Shown: positions 1 to 7,851, numbered from the stretch's first letter. The stretch is DNA of 35,941 nt from Firmicutes bacterium UBA4996 (GCA_002396805.1 DGYW01000019.1:11722-47662), one strand, 5' to 3'. Notes: generated from the sequence alone by a model not told the origin. Numbers and translations: made by a program.

Positions 1-1
1 C

Positions 2-241
2 CAAACCCAGGCTAAACGATCCAGGCGTGTTTTAGAGCGAGAACGGGAGGAGCTCGAATCGGCCATACTTCACTTGGAGAAGGATAAATCCCGGTTGGAG
101 CTGGAGCTTGGTTCTCCAGAGCTTTATCAAAATGAAACCAAAAGTGTCCAAGTCATTCAAGAGTACGAATATGTGAAGGAAGAGTTATCACGGAAATATG
201 AGGCTTGGGAAAGCCTGATAGATGAGGCGCAGGAAGGATGA
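2..241 (+). CDS. ABC-F family ATPase, C-terminal fragment (5' end outside window)
   Basis: An open frame runs in from the left edge and ends at TGA 239-241, giving 79 residues. The peptide is a highly charged heptad-like coiled coil rich in E, K, R and L, followed by ELGSPELYQN and a second helix ending in AWESLIDEAQEG. This is the layout of the C-terminal coiled-coil domain of Uup/YfmR-type ABC-F proteins, where two antiparallel helices are joined near a DPELY-like turn. Family members are cytosolic tandem-ATPase proteins that act on ribosomes or bind branched DNA. The two nucleotide-binding domains lie outside the window, so the subfamily cannot be judged. The stop overlaps the proposed start of the next gene (ATGA), which suggests co-transcription. 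Confidence 0.7.
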   Translation, partial: QTQAKRSRRVLEREREELESAILHLEKDKSRLELELGSPELYQNETKSVQVIQEYEYVKEELSRKYEAWESLIDEAQEG

Positions 242-915
242 GGGTAGTGTCTGGCCAGAAGAGTAAGGGTGTATTATTACGGGGAGTGGAAGGGATGCCC
301 ATCCAGGTTCCCCGAGAAATCTTAAAATGCCAGGCCATCTTAGGTCCCTTACCTACACTGGTGTGGATTAACTTGGTGGCCCTATCTCAGCTAGGGATGC
401 CTTTGCAGATCGATGCTTTGGCCCAGCAAATAGGTTCAGATAAGCGGGAGGTTAGCCAAGCCTTAGCCCTCTTAGCGGATCGAGGTTGGATTAACGATGA
501 AGGATTGGAGATTCAGCTGGTCTTGCCGACATCTCAGGAGGTGGCCCCCACTAGCGAAGGTGTGCTCGATGCCGAACAGGCTGCCTACGAATGGCTCATT
601 GAGTATTGGTCTACCCGGGTCGCTGCCCCTTCTCCAGACGAAATGCGAAAACTATTCTTCTGGATGGAGCGGAAAGGTATGTCCCATGAGGTGATTGCGG
701 TGGCTATTGAAGAGATGTGTGTGGCGGTTGCGAATCCGAACTTTCCCTATTTGGAGGGGATCTTGCGCAATTGGCATGGGGTAGGTATCCGTACTTATAA
801 TGATTTACTAGAAAATACTCATTTGACTAAGGTGTTGGCACCCATTGCGGCTAAGAAGGAACCTAGCCCTGCCCAAAAACGCTGGAAGGAGGTTTTCCCC
901 GATGAATTTGACTGA
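238..915 (+). CDS. DnaD-like replication initiation/primosome protein
   Basis: The product has 225 residues. An N-terminal winged-helix-like region is seen (DALAQQIGSDKREVSQALALLADRGW written in part: DKREVSQALALLADRGW). The C-terminal DnaD/DnaB_2 domain ends in the hallmark YLEGILRNWHGVGIRTYNDL, near residues 170-190. DnaD proteins help load the replicative helicase at origins and stalled forks, which fits the helicase gene directly downstream (14-base overlap). The ATG at 238 overlaps the upstream stop as ATGA, but its AGGAAGG lies with no spacing. An in-frame ATG at 295 has GGGGAG at 281-286 with 8-base spacing and begins MPIQVPREIL, which looks more like the domain start. The first 19 residues are therefore doubtful. 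It is DnaD-like rather than demonstrably the orthologue of B. subtilis DnaD. Confidence 0.8.
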   Translation: MRVVSGQKSKGVLLRGVEGMPIQVPREILKCQAILGPLPTLVWINLVALSQLGMPLQIDALAQQIGSDKREVSQALALLADRGWINDEGLEIQLVLPTSQEVAPTSEGVLDAEQAAYEWLIEYWSTRVAAPSPDEMRKLFFWMERKGMSHEVIAVAIEEMCVAVANPNFPYLEGILRNWHGVGIRTYNDLLENTHLTKVLAPIAAKKEPSPAQKRWKEVFPDEFD

Positions 916-2281
916 TCCAAGTACTATCTATGACTTACCCATGGACCTAAACGCGGAACGTCAGGTCTTGGGAATTCTAATTAAATATCCCACTCAGGTC
1001 GATCGGGTGATTGATCGCCTACGACCGGCCCATTTCTACGATCTTACCCACCGGCGTATTTATGAGATTATCGTGAGCCTTTACCATAAGCAAGGCAGGA
1101 TTTCTTATACTCAGATTTATAATCGCCTAAGGGCTGATGGAATTAGTCCCACCCCTGCTGAACTGCTGATTCCTCTCACCGAATCCTTTGTGGCCCTCAG
1201 TGAGCTGGATCCAAGCGTATCTATTTTACTGCACCGAGAGGCGATGCGCCGTTTAGTACGGGCGAGCGATAGCATTAAGGCCATGGCTTTGGATCCCAAG
1301 AATGATGATCTCGAAGAGGTGCAAGCTAGGGCCCAGGAACTAATTTTTTCTGCCAGCCAGGCAACTAATGCAGATGCCGACGACGCCAAAAACCTGCTGG
1401 AAGTTCTTAATAAATGCTACTTAAACCTCTTAAAAAGGCGAGAGGGTATTGATGATTCATATGGTCTGTCTGTCCGTTACCCTTCGATTGATGGAATGAC
1501 CACGGGCTTTAAGAAGGGTGACCTAATTATTTTGGCCGCCCGTCCCAGTATGGGCAAGACTGCCCTAGCTTTAAATATGGCCGCAAATGTGGCCAAGCGT
1601 AATATTCCGGTATTAATCTTCAGTTTGGAGATGGATGACGAGCAAATCGGTGATCGAATTGTTCTTGGTGAACTATTCGGGCACAAACAAGATGGTGAGT
1701 TTATGGTCTCATCCCACGAGTACCAAACCAAACTTACTGATGAACAATTTCTAGTCACCCAAAAAGTCTTTAATGAGCTCTATCATCTACCTATTTCCAT
1801 AGTTGATAAACGAGGCGTGACTGTGACTGAAATCAGGGCTAAAGCCCGGAAATTTAAGACTGAAAATCCAGATTTGGGTTTAATTATGATTGACTACCTG
1901 CAACTTATTAAGCCTCCTAGTGACTCTAATCGGAGTTGGAGCTTAATAGTAGGTGAGATGGTGCGCGAACTCAGGGACCTAGCAGGTGAGCTCGATGTGC
2001 CAGTAATTCTCCTTTCGCAGTTGAATCGTGGGGTTGAAAGTAGAGAAAACAAGCGACCCATGATGTCGGACTTGCGTGACTCCGGAAACATCGAGGAGTT
2101 CGCAGACGTGGTTATGTTCTTATATCGTGATGATTACTATTACCCCGATTTAGCCAAGGAGCAGGGAACCGAAGGATTGGTAGAGATAATTTTTGCCAAG
2201 CAACGGAAGGGTCCAACTGGGACTGTGCAACTAAGATTCATGAAAGAATACACTCGCTTTATTGAAGAATACACCAAATAG
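902..2281 (+). CDS. dnaB: Replicative DNA helicase DnaB (DnaC-type of Bacillota)
   Basis: The product has 459 residues, the usual length for the hexameric 5'-3' replicative helicase. The N-terminal primase-binding domain begins AERQVLGILIKYP. The RecA-like domain has Walker A in ARPSMGKTALALN (around residues 212-224), Walker B in LGLIMIDYLQLI, then DLRDSGNIEEFADVV and the C-terminal FAKQRKGPTGTV typical of DnaB. No intein interrupts the P-loop. An ATG at 902 is chosen because AAGGAGG (886-892) stands 9 bases before it; an earlier in-frame ATG at 845 lacks a site and would extend further into the DnaD-like gene. The pairing with an upstream DnaD-like gene suggests helicase and loader partner are co-expressed. 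Confidence 0.95.
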   Translation: MNLTDPSTIYDLPMDLNAERQVLGILIKYPTQVDRVIDRLRPAHFYDLTHRRIYEIIVSLYHKQGRISYTQIYNRLRADGISPTPAELLIPLTESFVALSELDPSVSILLHREAMRRLVRASDSIKAMALDPKNDDLEEVQARAQELIFSASQATNADADDAKNLLEVLNKCYLNLLKRREGIDDSYGLSVRYPSIDGMTTGFKKGDLIILAARPSMGKTALALNMAANVAKRNIPVLIFSLEMDDEQIGDRIVLGELFGHKQDGEFMVSSHEYQTKLTDEQFLVTQKVFNELYHLPISIVDKRGVTVTEIRAKARKFKTENPDLGLIMIDYLQLIKPPSDSNRSWSLIVGEMVRELRDLAGELDVPVILLSQLNRGVESRENKRPMMSDLRDSGNIEEFADVVMFLYRDDYYYPDLAKEQGTEGLVEIIFAKQRKGPTGTVQLRFMKEYTRFIEEYTK

Positions 2282-2293
2282 GGAGGTATGGCA

Positions 2294-2509
2294 GTGCCCT
2301 TAGAAGATAGATCTTTATATGACGAAGTCGAGCGGGTCAAGCTGCACTTTCTCAAGACCTGCGAAAGCCTAATGGCTCAAGGACGTCTCAAGGATGAGGA
2401 ATTTCAGGGTATCATGGAGCTCCTGGATGCCATGAACGAATATGATGACAAGACCTTCCGCGCCGAGTTAAGTAGAGTGAGCAAGGGTATCAGCGATTTA
2501 TTAGAATAG
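2294..2509 (+). CDS. Small conserved-looking hypothetical protein
   Basis: This is a 71-residue, probably all-helical, charged cytosolic protein with no recognisable domain, signal peptide or membrane segment; a central acidic stretch reads MELLDAMNEYDDK. It lies 12 bases after dnaB and 28 before rsmA in the same direction, so it is probably in the same operon. Start choice: ATG 2288 is only 1 base from the GGAGG at 2282-2286, too close for normal initiation. The in-frame GTG at 2294 has 7-base spacing and is preferred. Coding is supported by the good ribosome binding site and tight spacing. I do not recognise a family and assign no function. Confidence 0.6.
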   Translation: MPLEDRSLYDEVERVKLHFLKTCESLMAQGRLKDEEFQGIMELLDAMNEYDDKTFRAELSRVSKGISDLLE

Positions 2510-2537
2510 ACCGGGTAGAAGAGTAGGAGTGAATGGC

Positions 2538-3401
2538 GTGACCCACATGGTTAACCCCTCCGTGGTACGGAAAATCATGAAAGAACGGGGCTTTAACACC
2601 AAAAAGCGTTTCGGTCAGAATTTCTTGATCGATCAGAACATTGTGCAGAAGATTGTGGCCAGTGCTAACTTAGAAGAAAGTGACTGGGTTCTAGAAATCG
2701 GGCCTGGCCTCGGTGCCTTAACCACTCTCATGGCCCAAGTAGCTAAACGGGTGGTAGCCATGGAAATTGACCGCGATCTTGTGGCCATTTTGGAAGAACT
2801 AATCCAGGAGCCTCGGATTAAGATTGTGGAAGGCGATGCCCTGGCCCTGGATTGGGCAGAGCTTTTGCAAGGGGCAGGCTGGCAAGGAGAACCCTTGAAA
2901 TTAGTAGCTAATCTACCCTACTATCTTACTACCCCGTTAATCATGAAGGCACTAGAGAGTGATTTGCCCTTTGTAGATGTGGTGGTCATGGTGCAGCGGG
3001 AGGTGGCAGATCGAATTCTAGCTGATCCTGCCAGTAAGGATTATGGGGTGTTGAGCTTAGCTGTTCAGTATTATGCGCAGCCCTCCTTAGTGTTGAAGGT
3101 ACCAAGGACAGTTTTCATGCCCGCTCCCAATGTAGATTCGGCAGTAGTGCACCTACAGCCCCGACCACCACAGGTAGAGGCACCGAAGGAACAGCTTTTT
3201 GAGGTAATTAGGGCGAGTTTCCAGCAGAGGCGCAAGACAGTACGCAATGCTTTGAAACCCCTGGTTGCTGAGTGGGGTCTTAGTTCCGAAGATTTAGACC
3301 GAGCTTTAGCAGCAGTCCAACTCGAGCCCACAATTCGCGGTGAACGCCTCAGTTTGGAGGATTTTAATCGCTTGACGAAAGAGCTAATGAAGGAGGTGTA
3401 G
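2538..3401 (+). CDS. rsmA: 16S rRNA dimethyladenosine transferase RsmA (KsgA)
   Basis: RsmA uses S-adenosylmethionine to dimethylate the two adjacent adenines in the 3'-terminal helix of 16S rRNA, a late check on small-subunit assembly. The 287-residue product shows KKRFGQNFLID (residues 22-32), motif I EIGPGLG (53-59), the acidic EIDRDL (76-81) and catalytic motif NLPYYL (125-130). The C-terminal helical domain contains FQQRRKTVRNAL. Length is normal. The start is taken at GTG 2538 because AGGAG (2525-2529) lies 8 bases upstream. GTG 2529 overlaps that site and ATG 2547 is too far from it. In many Bacillota rsmA sits shortly upstream of veg, as here. Confidence 0.94.
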   Translation: MTHMVNPSVVRKIMKERGFNTKKRFGQNFLIDQNIVQKIVASANLEESDWVLEIGPGLGALTTLMAQVAKRVVAMEIDRDLVAILEELIQEPRIKIVEGDALALDWAELLQGAGWQGEPLKLVANLPYYLTTPLIMKALESDLPFVDVVVMVQREVADRILADPASKDYGVLSLAVQYYAQPSLVLKVPRTVFMPAPNVDSAVVHLQPRPPQVEAPKEQLFEVIRASFQQRRKTVRNALKPLVAEWGLSSEDLDRALAAVQLEPTIRGERLSLEDFNRLTKELMKEV

Positions 3402-3406
3402 AGGAG

Positions 3407-3874
3407 ATGGAGTTTATTAGTCCCACTAAAGGGAAACTCTCCTTTGATGAAGTGTTTGACGAAATCCTGAGTTATGCTTCGCGCTATCCGGAGGATAATT
3501 ACCGTTTGATTATTGGCACTGATTCCCAAATTCGCGAAGAGACCTGCTTTGTGACTGCATTGATCGTGCACAGGGAAGGCAAGGGCGGAAGATTTTTCTA
3601 TACCCGCAAGTGGGAAGAATACACCCATTCCCTCCGACAACGCATCTTTTACGAAGCTTCCCTAAGTTTGAACGTGGCTTCACTGTTCACTGAAAAACTG
3701 GCTGAATCTGGTCATGAATTGAATATGGAAATTCACTTGGATGTGGGAAATAATGGCGCTACGAAAACCTTGGTGAAGGAAGTCGTAGGTATGGTTAACG
3801 GATCTGGATATCTATGTCGGATCAAGCCTGACTCCTACGGTGCCTCCTCCGTGGCGGATCGTTACACAAAATAA
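3407..3874 (+). CDS. ykuK: YkuK-family RNase H-like protein (DUF458)
   Basis: The product has 155 residues and matches the YkuK/DUF458 family, which adopts an RNase H-like fold but has no well-established function. Features seen are an N-terminal FISPTKGKLSFDEVF, the first-strand acidic motif IIGTDSQI (candidate metal-binding Asp), a helix with RQRIFYEASLSLNVA, a second acidic strand LDVGNNGATK, and a C-terminal IKPDSYGASSVADRYTK. The ATG follows rsmA by 5 bases. AAGGAGG at 3390-3396, inside the end of rsmA, is 10 bases upstream and serves as the binding site, so translation is probably coupled to rsmA. In sporulation-competent Bacillota this position often holds yabG, which is not present here. 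Confidence 0.8.
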   Translation: MEFISPTKGKLSFDEVFDEILSYASRYPEDNYRLIIGTDSQIREETCFVTALIVHREGKGGRFFYTRKWEEYTHSLRQRIFYEASLSLNVASLFTEKLAESGHELNMEIHLDVGNNGATKTLVKEVVGMVNGSGYLCRIKPDSYGASSVADRYTK

Positions 3875-3897
3875 TTAATTTTTGTGTGCACAGACTC

Positions 3898-3926
3898 TTG
3901 ACAGCCACCACGCACATTGGTAAAAT
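3898..3926 (+). promoter_or_regulatory. Sigma-A promoter P1 of veg
   Basis: TTGACA at 3898-3903 and TAAAAT at 3921-3926 are separated by 17 bases, one mismatch from the full vegetative consensus. It lies just after the ykuK stop and reads into veg. Confidence 0.75.
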
Positions 3927-3937
3927 ATTAATTTTGG

Positions 3938-3967
3938 TTGACAAACCGTTCGCTTCCATGTTAGAAT
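3938..3967 (+). promoter_or_regulatory. Sigma-A promoter P2 of veg
   Basis: TTGACA at 3938-3943 and TAGAAT at 3962-3967 are separated by 18 bases, again near consensus. Transcription would begin around 3974, about 40 bases before the veg start. With P1 it forms a tandem pair 41 bases apart; veg is known in Bacillus for a very strong vegetative promoter. Confidence 0.7.
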
Positions 3968-4014
3968 TATTTCGACAAAATGCAACAAGGACGGTGACAA
4001 AGGTGGCTGAGGAA

Positions 4015-4278
4015 ATGAACACCATCCAGCAAATCAAGCTGGATTTAGAGTTGAGTATCGGTAAGCGAGTCAAGCTGAAAGCTAACCGCGGTCGCAAGCA
4101 AGTCCTAGAAGCTGAAGGCGTCATCGAAAACACTTATCCCAAGATTTTTATCGTGAAGTTAGATAAATCCCACTCTGTCCGGCGTGTTTCATACACCTAT
4201 GCAGATGTCCTGACCAAAACAGTAGAACTTACAGTTGATGACTATATCATTGGAGAAGTAGAGGCCGCCAACCTGTAA
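4015..4278 (+). CDS. veg: Veg protein (biofilm-associated small protein)
   Basis: The product is 87 residues and matches the Veg family. Seen are IGKRVKLKANRGRKQVLEAEG, cut here as GKRVKLKANRGRKQ, then TYPKIFIVKLDKS and RRVSYTYADVLTKTVEL, the core of all Veg proteins. In Bacillus, Veg stimulates extracellular matrix gene expression, probably by modulating the SinR system; whether this holds here is unknown. An ATG at 4015 is chosen because AAAGGTGG (3999-4006) precedes it by 8 bases and the N terminus then aligns with known Veg lengths. A longer frame to 3886 is open but would translate through both promoters. A strong terminator closes the unit. Confidence 0.9.
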   Translation: MNTIQQIKLDLELSIGKRVKLKANRGRKQVLEAEGVIENTYPKIFIVKLDKSHSVRRVSYTYADVLTKTVELTVDDYIIGEVEAANL

Positions 4279-4292
4279 GCAGAGTAAGTTCA

Positions 4293-4319
4293 AGCACCGA
4301 GATTCGGTGCTTTTTTTTT
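4293..4319 (+). terminator. Rho-independent terminator after veg
   Basis: The stem AGCACCGA (4293-4300) pairs with TCGGTGCT (4304-4311) around loop GAT and runs into nine consecutive T. Confidence 0.92.
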
Positions 4320-4356
4320 GCTTTCTTTCATAACTATAGCAAGGGGAGGTGCGGGG

Positions 4357-5586
4357 ATGAGCTTGCTGCCAGGCAGAAAAATGGGTACAAGGACACTGCG
4401 TTTGGGGTCTAAGGGCAAAGATGTCCAGCAATTACAAGCTTTTTTACGGCTCCAGGGTCATGATTTGGGAGAGGAAGACTACTATGGGTACCTTACCAAG
4501 TATGCGGTGCAACAGTTTCAAAAAGAACATGGCCTAGTGGCAGACGGGATTGCTGGCAAGCGCCTCTTTGCCTTAGCTCTGAGTGCAGACTTGCCTATTC
4601 GCCGCCGCATCCATGTTGTTCAACCTCAAGAAACTATCGATGAGATCGCCCAGATGTACGGAATCGGGCCTCAAGCCTTTGTACAAACTAAGCGGCTCCA
4701 CAAGATCTTCGCCGGTCAACGCTTACTCTTTTTTGATCGCGAGATCTGGGGCATGTGTCCTTCAGACGGACTCCTATCGTCACTTCCTCAGGGCCTCACG
4801 GGATTAGTCTGTCCTCCGCCTCTGCCCACTGGGTTAGTGGGCCCGTGTGTGGCTCTGCCCGAATTAGGAAACAGTGATCCTGTATTTATTCATGGTCTCC
4901 TTCGGACTGCGAGAAGGAGAAAAGCTACTGCTAATACCTTGCTTGAATCCATGGGAGGTTCTTGTGGTCTCTACCTATCCTGGAGCGAGGTGGCACCGCT
5001 CAATGGGGCTCGTTATCTAAAATTGATCAAGAAGGTTCGGCGGCGCTTACCAAAACAGTCCATGCTGTGGGTTGAACTAGGACCAGGCGTGCCGCCTCGG
5101 TCAATTTGGGGCGGTGTGAATTACGAGGAAATCAACGAATTGGCTAGCAGAGTGGTTCTTTCTGTGCCCGTTCCTCAGACTCCTGGACCACTGTTGAATC
5201 CTGGGCAAGTAGAACATCTCCTGACAATACTCTGTCCGCGCATTCACTCCTGGAAGGTTCTTTTGAGAGTTCCAGTTTACGCCCTCGAGTGGAAGGTTGC
5301 AGATGACACCTCAGAATATCTCAAACTACCTTATAAAACCGCCCTATCCAGAGCCTTTCGCCATGGAGCCAGATTGGAGAAGGATGGAGAGGGGGGCTTG
5401 TATTATCGCTATCAAAGTAGAGGTAGCCAGTTTCAGTTGCGTCTACCCCAACTAAACACTCTGGGCGAGGTGCTAGCCCTGACCAACCGCCATAATTTGG
5501 CTGGTGTGATCCTAGATCGCTTAGGAATGGAGGACCCTCGGCTCTGGAACATCGTGTCTAACTACTTTCACTTTGCTACGCTGTGA
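4357..5586 (+). CDS. PG-binding + LysM + degenerate GH18-like protein, probable spore-envelope protein
   Basis: The product has 409 residues with no signal peptide. Residues about 11-70 form a PG_binding_1 domain (LRLGSKGKDVQQLQAFL, then AVQQFQKEHGLVADGIAGK). Residues about 85-127 resemble a LysM (VVQPQETIDEIAQMYGI). The rest, about 160-409, follows the outline of the YaaH/SleL GH18 barrel: GGLYYRYQSRGSQFQLRLP near the end, then GVILDRLGMEDPRLWNIV in the place of the final strand GI..W.LG.EDP..W. The strand expected to carry DxxDxDxE reads GLYLSWSEVAP, so only the last Glu may remain. Cortex-lytic or structural spore roles are known for relatives; here weak or absent catalysis is inferred. 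Lack of a signal fits mother-cell synthesis and coat assembly. Start ATG 4357 follows AGGGGAGG (4342-4349). Confidence 0.7.
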   Translation: MSLLPGRKMGTRTLRLGSKGKDVQQLQAFLRLQGHDLGEEDYYGYLTKYAVQQFQKEHGLVADGIAGKRLFALALSADLPIRRRIHVVQPQETIDEIAQMYGIGPQAFVQTKRLHKIFAGQRLLFFDREIWGMCPSDGLLSSLPQGLTGLVCPPPLPTGLVGPCVALPELGNSDPVFIHGLLRTARRRKATANTLLESMGGSCGLYLSWSEVAPLNGARYLKLIKKVRRRLPKQSMLWVELGPGVPPRSIWGGVNYEEINELASRVVLSVPVPQTPGPLLNPGQVEHLLTILCPRIHSWKVLLRVPVYALEWKVADDTSEYLKLPYKTALSRAFRHGARLEKDGEGGLYYRYQSRGSQFQLRLPQLNTLGEVLALTNRHNLAGVILDRLGMEDPRLWNIVSNYFHFATL

Positions 5587-5665
5587 TTTTTTCTGGGAAG
5601 AGACATGTTTTGAAGCCGATGTTCATAGATATTAGGGAAAGTTGGCTAAAAAGGGGGAGAGAGAA

Positions 5666-7246
5666 ATGAGCCTAAGTGTAAAAGAAAACCGCCTTGTCGC
5701 GGTAAATCGATTGGGGGAAAACACGCTTCAGACAGTTTTGCAAGGTAAAATGGAACTACCTAGCACAGCAGCTCCCGTAGGAAGAGTTGTTTGGGTGAAA
5801 GGTACTCCCGTTCTAAAGTCTTTCACAACAGATCAGGACCGAGTCTATGTTCAGGGAGTAATTGATCTGATGATGGTTTATGTGCCTGAAACCCTTGAAG
5901 GAGAACCAGCTGGATTAAGGCGGGTGGAATGGCCTGGTGCCCTCCCCTTTGATCACTATGTTGAGCTGATCGGGGCGGAACCTGGAATGAGAGCCGAAGT
6001 CGAAAGTTCAATTCTAGTCTGTGAATGGGATCTCCGCTCGGGACAGTATTCTCTAGATGTGGATTTGATTGTAGCCACTGCCGTACGCGTTGATCACGTT
6101 CAGCAGTTTTCTGCTATTTGCGATGTGAATATTGGTAAACCCATCAAGCTGAGTACTGATGGATTAATTCTTAATCCGCTGACCCCACCGGTGGAATTTG
6201 AGGTGCAAAAGGACCTCACCGGTATTTTAGAGCTCCCAGAAGAGACTCCACCTATTCAGACTATTCTTGACGTTTATCCGCAACTACAAATCAAGGAACG
6301 GGAGCTGAGTCAGGGCAAACTAGTACTCAAGGGGACAACTGCACTCTCAGTTTTGTATGAGGCAGAGGATTATAGTGTGCATGAGCAGCTATTTTCTCAC
6401 GTCTTGCCTTTGGAACTGACCTTTGACAAGCCCGAAATCTCATCTGAAATGGTGGTGCAGGAGCGTTTAGAGGCAACGTGCCAAACCTTCGTAGTGAATG
6501 AGGGGCGAGATATTCGGGTGGAGCTTCAAGTTGAAGGTACGATTAGCCTTCGTTTAAGGCAGCCAGCTCGCGTCTTGACCGAGATTGCCACCCCAGGTAA
6601 CCAGGTGCAAGTACGTAAAGAAGTGATAGGTATCGATAGTTTTGTTACGGAAAAGGAGCAACAATGGGTGGTCCGCGGTTTGCTAGAAATTGGTCAACAA
6701 CTCCCACCCATTCGGGAACTACTACGAAGTGGCGCCGTGGCCCATTTGATCGACTACGAGGTCGATGAGGATAAGATCATTTTAGAAGGTGTTGTGGATG
6801 TGGAGTTATTCTATCTAGCCCACTCCGAAGAGGACACAAAGCCCCTCTATCGGGGGCAATTTCCAGAGGTTATTCCCTTCAAACAAACCCTAGTCCTATC
6901 TGGGCTCGAGTCGGGTATGCAACCACAAATCAAATTGACCGTGGGTCAAGTTCAACCTGATTTGATTAATCGGGAGACTGTCGAAGTTGCCCTCATGATT
7001 CAGGCCACAGTCAGTGTTGTGGAGTACTTAGAGGTGGAAGTTGTGGTAGAAGCGGTAGAAGTGGAGGCCCCCCCTGAAGATCCACCCACATTGACCTATG
7101 TATTTGTGCAAAGCGGCGATACGATCTGGAAATTGGCTCGTCAATATCACACCACCGATGAAGCCATTTTGCAGCGAAACCCTAGCCTGCAAAACAATCC
7201 AGATTTACTCAAGCCAGGTGACCGTGTCTATATACCAAGAAACTAA
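5666..7246 (+). CDS. SPOCS (DUF3794) domain protein with C-terminal LysM, spore-associated
   Basis: The product has 526 residues. Repeated DUF3794/SPOCS beta modules recur: one around residues 35-140 (VKGTPVLKSFTTDQDRVYVQG, seen in part as RVYVQGVIDLMMVYVPE), a second around 190-290, a third around 320-460 (KIILEGVVDVELFYLA). A Val/Glu-rich linker leads to a C-terminal LysM at about 482-526 (VQSGDTIWKLARQYHTTDE ... GDRVYIP). Proteins of this plan are found in spore formers and are thought to sit in coat or cortex layers, with LysM binding peptidoglycan. There is no signal peptide. Start ATG 5666 follows GGGGGA (5653-5658); an upstream in-frame TTG at 5642 is less likely. A weak CATAGAT-type sporulation -10 lies at 5624-5630. 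It follows the GH18-like gene by 79 bases. Confidence 0.8.
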   Translation: MSLSVKENRLVAVNRLGENTLQTVLQGKMELPSTAAPVGRVVWVKGTPVLKSFTTDQDRVYVQGVIDLMMVYVPETLEGEPAGLRRVEWPGALPFDHYVELIGAEPGMRAEVESSILVCEWDLRSGQYSLDVDLIVATAVRVDHVQQFSAICDVNIGKPIKLSTDGLILNPLTPPVEFEVQKDLTGILELPEETPPIQTILDVYPQLQIKERELSQGKLVLKGTTALSVLYEAEDYSVHEQLFSHVLPLELTFDKPEISSEMVVQERLEATCQTFVVNEGRDIRVELQVEGTISLRLRQPARVLTEIATPGNQVQVRKEVIGIDSFVTEKEQQWVVRGLLEIGQQLPPIRELLRSGAVAHLIDYEVDEDKIILEGVVDVELFYLAHSEEDTKPLYRGQFPEVIPFKQTLVLSGLESGMQPQIKLTVGQVQPDLINRETVEVALMIQATVSVVEYLEVEVVVEAVEVEAPPEDPPTLTYVFVQSGDTIWKLARQYHTTDEAILQRNPSLQNNPDLLKPGDRVYIPRN

Positions 7247-7257
7247 CAAGCATTCAT

Positions 7258-7300
7258 CGGCTCCTTGGAGGGTGTTACCCCCTAAGGAGCCGGTTTGTTT
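7258..7300 (+). terminator. Terminator after the SPOCS/LysM gene
   Basis: CGGCTCCTT (7258-7266) pairs with AAGGAGCCG (7284-7292), with a smaller GGGT/ACCC stem inside the loop, then GTTTGTTT. Confidence 0.75.
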
Positions 7301-7363
7301 GCTAGGCAACGTTTCTGGCACTTTTGGGGCATAATAAAGGGAAATGATTGGAAGGGTGTTTAG

Positions 7364-7795
7364 ATGCTCTCCTTACTCTTCGCAGCTCTCTCAGGTGTGC
7401 TCATGGCTCTCCAAGGTGCCCTTAACTCAGCCCTAGGCAAGGTTGTTGGCCTGCTCGAAGCGACCTTCGTAGTTCATGTGGTAGGTTCAATTGTGGGACT
7501 AGTTCTCCTTTTGGTAGGTCTAGGATCCGGAAATTGGCAAAACTGGGGGCAAGCCCCTTGGTATACTTATCTCGGTGGTCTTTTGGGCGTGGGTATCGTC
7601 TATCTTGTAGTGGCCTCCATTGCCAAGATAGGGGTGGCTCCCGCGACCACCGCTATTATTGTGGGGCAGGTTTCTATGGCCGCTCTCATTGATTTCTTCG
7701 GCTGGTTTGGTCACGAACCTCTACCCTTTAACTATCTCAAGGGTCTTGGCTTGACTCTGATGGCCTTAGGCGCCTGGTTATTGTTGTCGCGTTAA
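7364..7795 (+). CDS. YdcZ-family (DUF606) DMT-superfamily membrane protein
   Basis: The product has 143 residues with four or five hydrophobic helices filling nearly the whole chain, starting LSLLFAALSGVLMALQGALN and ending LGLTLMALGAWLLLSR. The pattern GALNSALGK near the N terminus and ATTAIIVGQVSMAALIDFFGWFG, seen in part as IIVGQVSMAALIDFFG, are typical of the YdcZ family within the drug/metabolite transporter superfamily. These half-sized proteins are thought to work as dimers; substrates are unknown. GGAAGGGTG (7350-7357) precedes ATG 7364. It lies between a terminator and ispE and may be monocistronic or lead the ispE run. Confidence 0.85.
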   Translation: MLSLLFAALSGVLMALQGALNSALGKVVGLLEATFVVHVVGSIVGLVLLLVGLGSGNWQNWGQAPWYTYLGGLLGVGIVYLVVASIAKIGVAPATTAIIVGQVSMAALIDFFGWFGHEPLPFNYLKGLGLTLMALGAWLLLSR

Positions 7796-7851
7796 AACTA
7801 GGAGGAATTTTCTGTTTAGTGCTGAAATAAAAGTAGGACAGGGGGAGTGTC

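Noticed and set aside
3071..3640. 189-codon open frame on the minus strand across rsmA and ykuK
   Set aside because: It is antisense to two well-supported genes, has no recognisable domain and no good ribosome site; it is a shadow frame.
5601..5640. CATAGAT at 5624-5630 as a sigma-E or sigma-K -10 for the SPOCS/LysM gene
   Set aside because: It matches only in part and no -35 of either type stands at the right distance.
7796..7851. AGGAGG at 7800-7805 followed by a GTG-CTG-AAA-TAA mini frame before ispE
   Set aside because: The three-codon frame is too short to judge; it may be a stray ribosome site or leader. No evidence of an attenuator structure.
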